Shown: piece by piece, positions 44,058-44,344 of the stretch
Layout: each line of letters starts with the position of its first letter
How positions within the stretch are numbered: position 1 is the stretch's first letter
From: Oceanospirillaceae bacterium
GTDB taxonomy: Bacteria; Pseudomonadota; Gammaproteobacteria; Pseudomonadales; Balneatricaceae
NCBI GenBank assembly: GCA_013215375.1
Contig: JABSRB010000021.1
Coordinates: 1-44,344, forward strand
Reading direction: 5' to 3'
DNA: 44,344 nt
Program-made: the position numbers and the translations under genes
The notes under the pieces: model-generated
Databases searched by the model: none
Told to the model about the DNA's origin: nothing
What the model saw: only the letters and a program-made list of their open reading frames with translations

Positions 44058-44344
44058 ATGATTGTTGAGTCCGAAAAGTCAGGTGCTTCAAAATCTACGA
44101 TTGTTGAAGAATTGAGAGAAAACTATCAAAAATTCACCCGTGCCGAGCGCAAATTAGCCGACTCTTTGATGGCAAATTACCCGGTGGCAGGTCTGGTTAG
44201 TATTACTGAGTTTGCAAAAACGGGAGAAGTTTCAACGCCCACGGTACTGCGTATGATCAAAAAAATGGGCTACAGTGGATTTCCTAAATTCCAGCAGAGC
44301 TTACGTAATGAATTACAAGAGAGTTTATCTAACCCTATAACAAA
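44058..44344 (+). CDS. MurR/RpiR-family transcriptional regulator, N-terminal part (runs off window)
   Basis: A DNA-binding regulator whose C-terminal half lies outside the window. The frame from ATG 44058 is open for 95 codons to the edge. After a short polar lead it shows the RpiR HTH_6 domain: FTRAERKLADSLMANYPVAGLVSITEFAK, then VSTPTVLRMIKKMGYSGFPKFQQSL as the recognition region (about 30-85). The missing part would carry a SIS sugar-phosphate or ligand domain. It is divergent from the amidohydrolase/TRAP genes, so it probably regulates them. No stop is present because it is cut by the window end. Confidence 0.88.
   Translation, partial: MIVESEKSGASKSTIVEELRENYQKFTRAERKLADSLMANYPVAGLVSITEFAKTGEVSTPTVLRMIKKMGYSGFPKFQQSLRNELQESLSNPIT

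Overview
The window is a chromosomal stretch from a Gram-negative bacterium, most likely a marine gammaproteobacterium of the Cellvibrionales/Alteromonadales type. The reasons are BepA, RhlE, RluE, TcdA, an entericidin-like lipoprotein, an OmpA-type lipoprotein, TRAP transporters and several c-di-GMP proteins, in a moderately AT-rich background (judged by eye, not computed). I see no insertion sequence, prophage, CRISPR array, rRNA or tRNA. A 3'-fragment of leuB opens the window and the 5' part of an RpiR-type regulator closes it.

Layout. 1-12.5 kb is housekeeping: leuB end, a membrane diguanylate cyclase, RhlE helicase, a Na/Pi cotransporter, the BepA protease, a TusA-like protein, an AI-2E/PerM exporter, a response regulator with a DUF3369 domain that appears to have lost its HD-GYP output, a DUF445 membrane protein, a CvfB-like S1 protein and RluE. 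12.6-21 kb holds an aconitase B of the long type I associate with Bacteroidota, an OmpA/TSP3 lipoprotein, an RluA-family pseudouridine synthase, a four-cysteine small protein next to tcdA, an unknown small protein, and a GGDEF protein with a broken catalytic motif but an intact inhibitory site.

20.9-31.3 kb is a complete polyol locus matching the Pseudomonas fluorescens mannitol/arabitol/glucitol system: mtlZ (fructokinase, divergent), mtlR (AraC regulator), mtlE-F-G-K (ABC importer), mtlD (polyol dehydrogenase) and mtlY (xylulokinase). Polyols are imported, oxidised to fructose or xylulose, then phosphorylated by MtlZ or MtlY.

31.3-38.3 kb: a TPP riboswitch with an elaborate leader controls thiC. 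After it come an 8 x 8-bp tandem repeat, metY (O-acetylhomoserine sulfhydrylase), an AlkB-family repair enzyme, an entericidin-like lipoprotein, hemB and an MFS transporter. 38.4-44.3 kb: a GDSL esterase lipoprotein, then a TRAP importer (large permease, small permease and binding protein) in line with an N-formylglutamate amidohydrolase-like enzyme, divergent from the RpiR regulator. This looks like a small catabolic unit of unknown substrate.

No single obvious new defence or mobile system was found. The best leads are a hairpin repeat found 33/36 identical after tusA and after mtlE, the TPP leader with a 10-nt alternative partner for its P1 arm, the foreign-looking aconitase, the 14-bp perfect inverted repeat between mtlZ and mtlR, the two altered c-di-GMP proteins, and the TRAP/amidohydrolase/RpiR unit.
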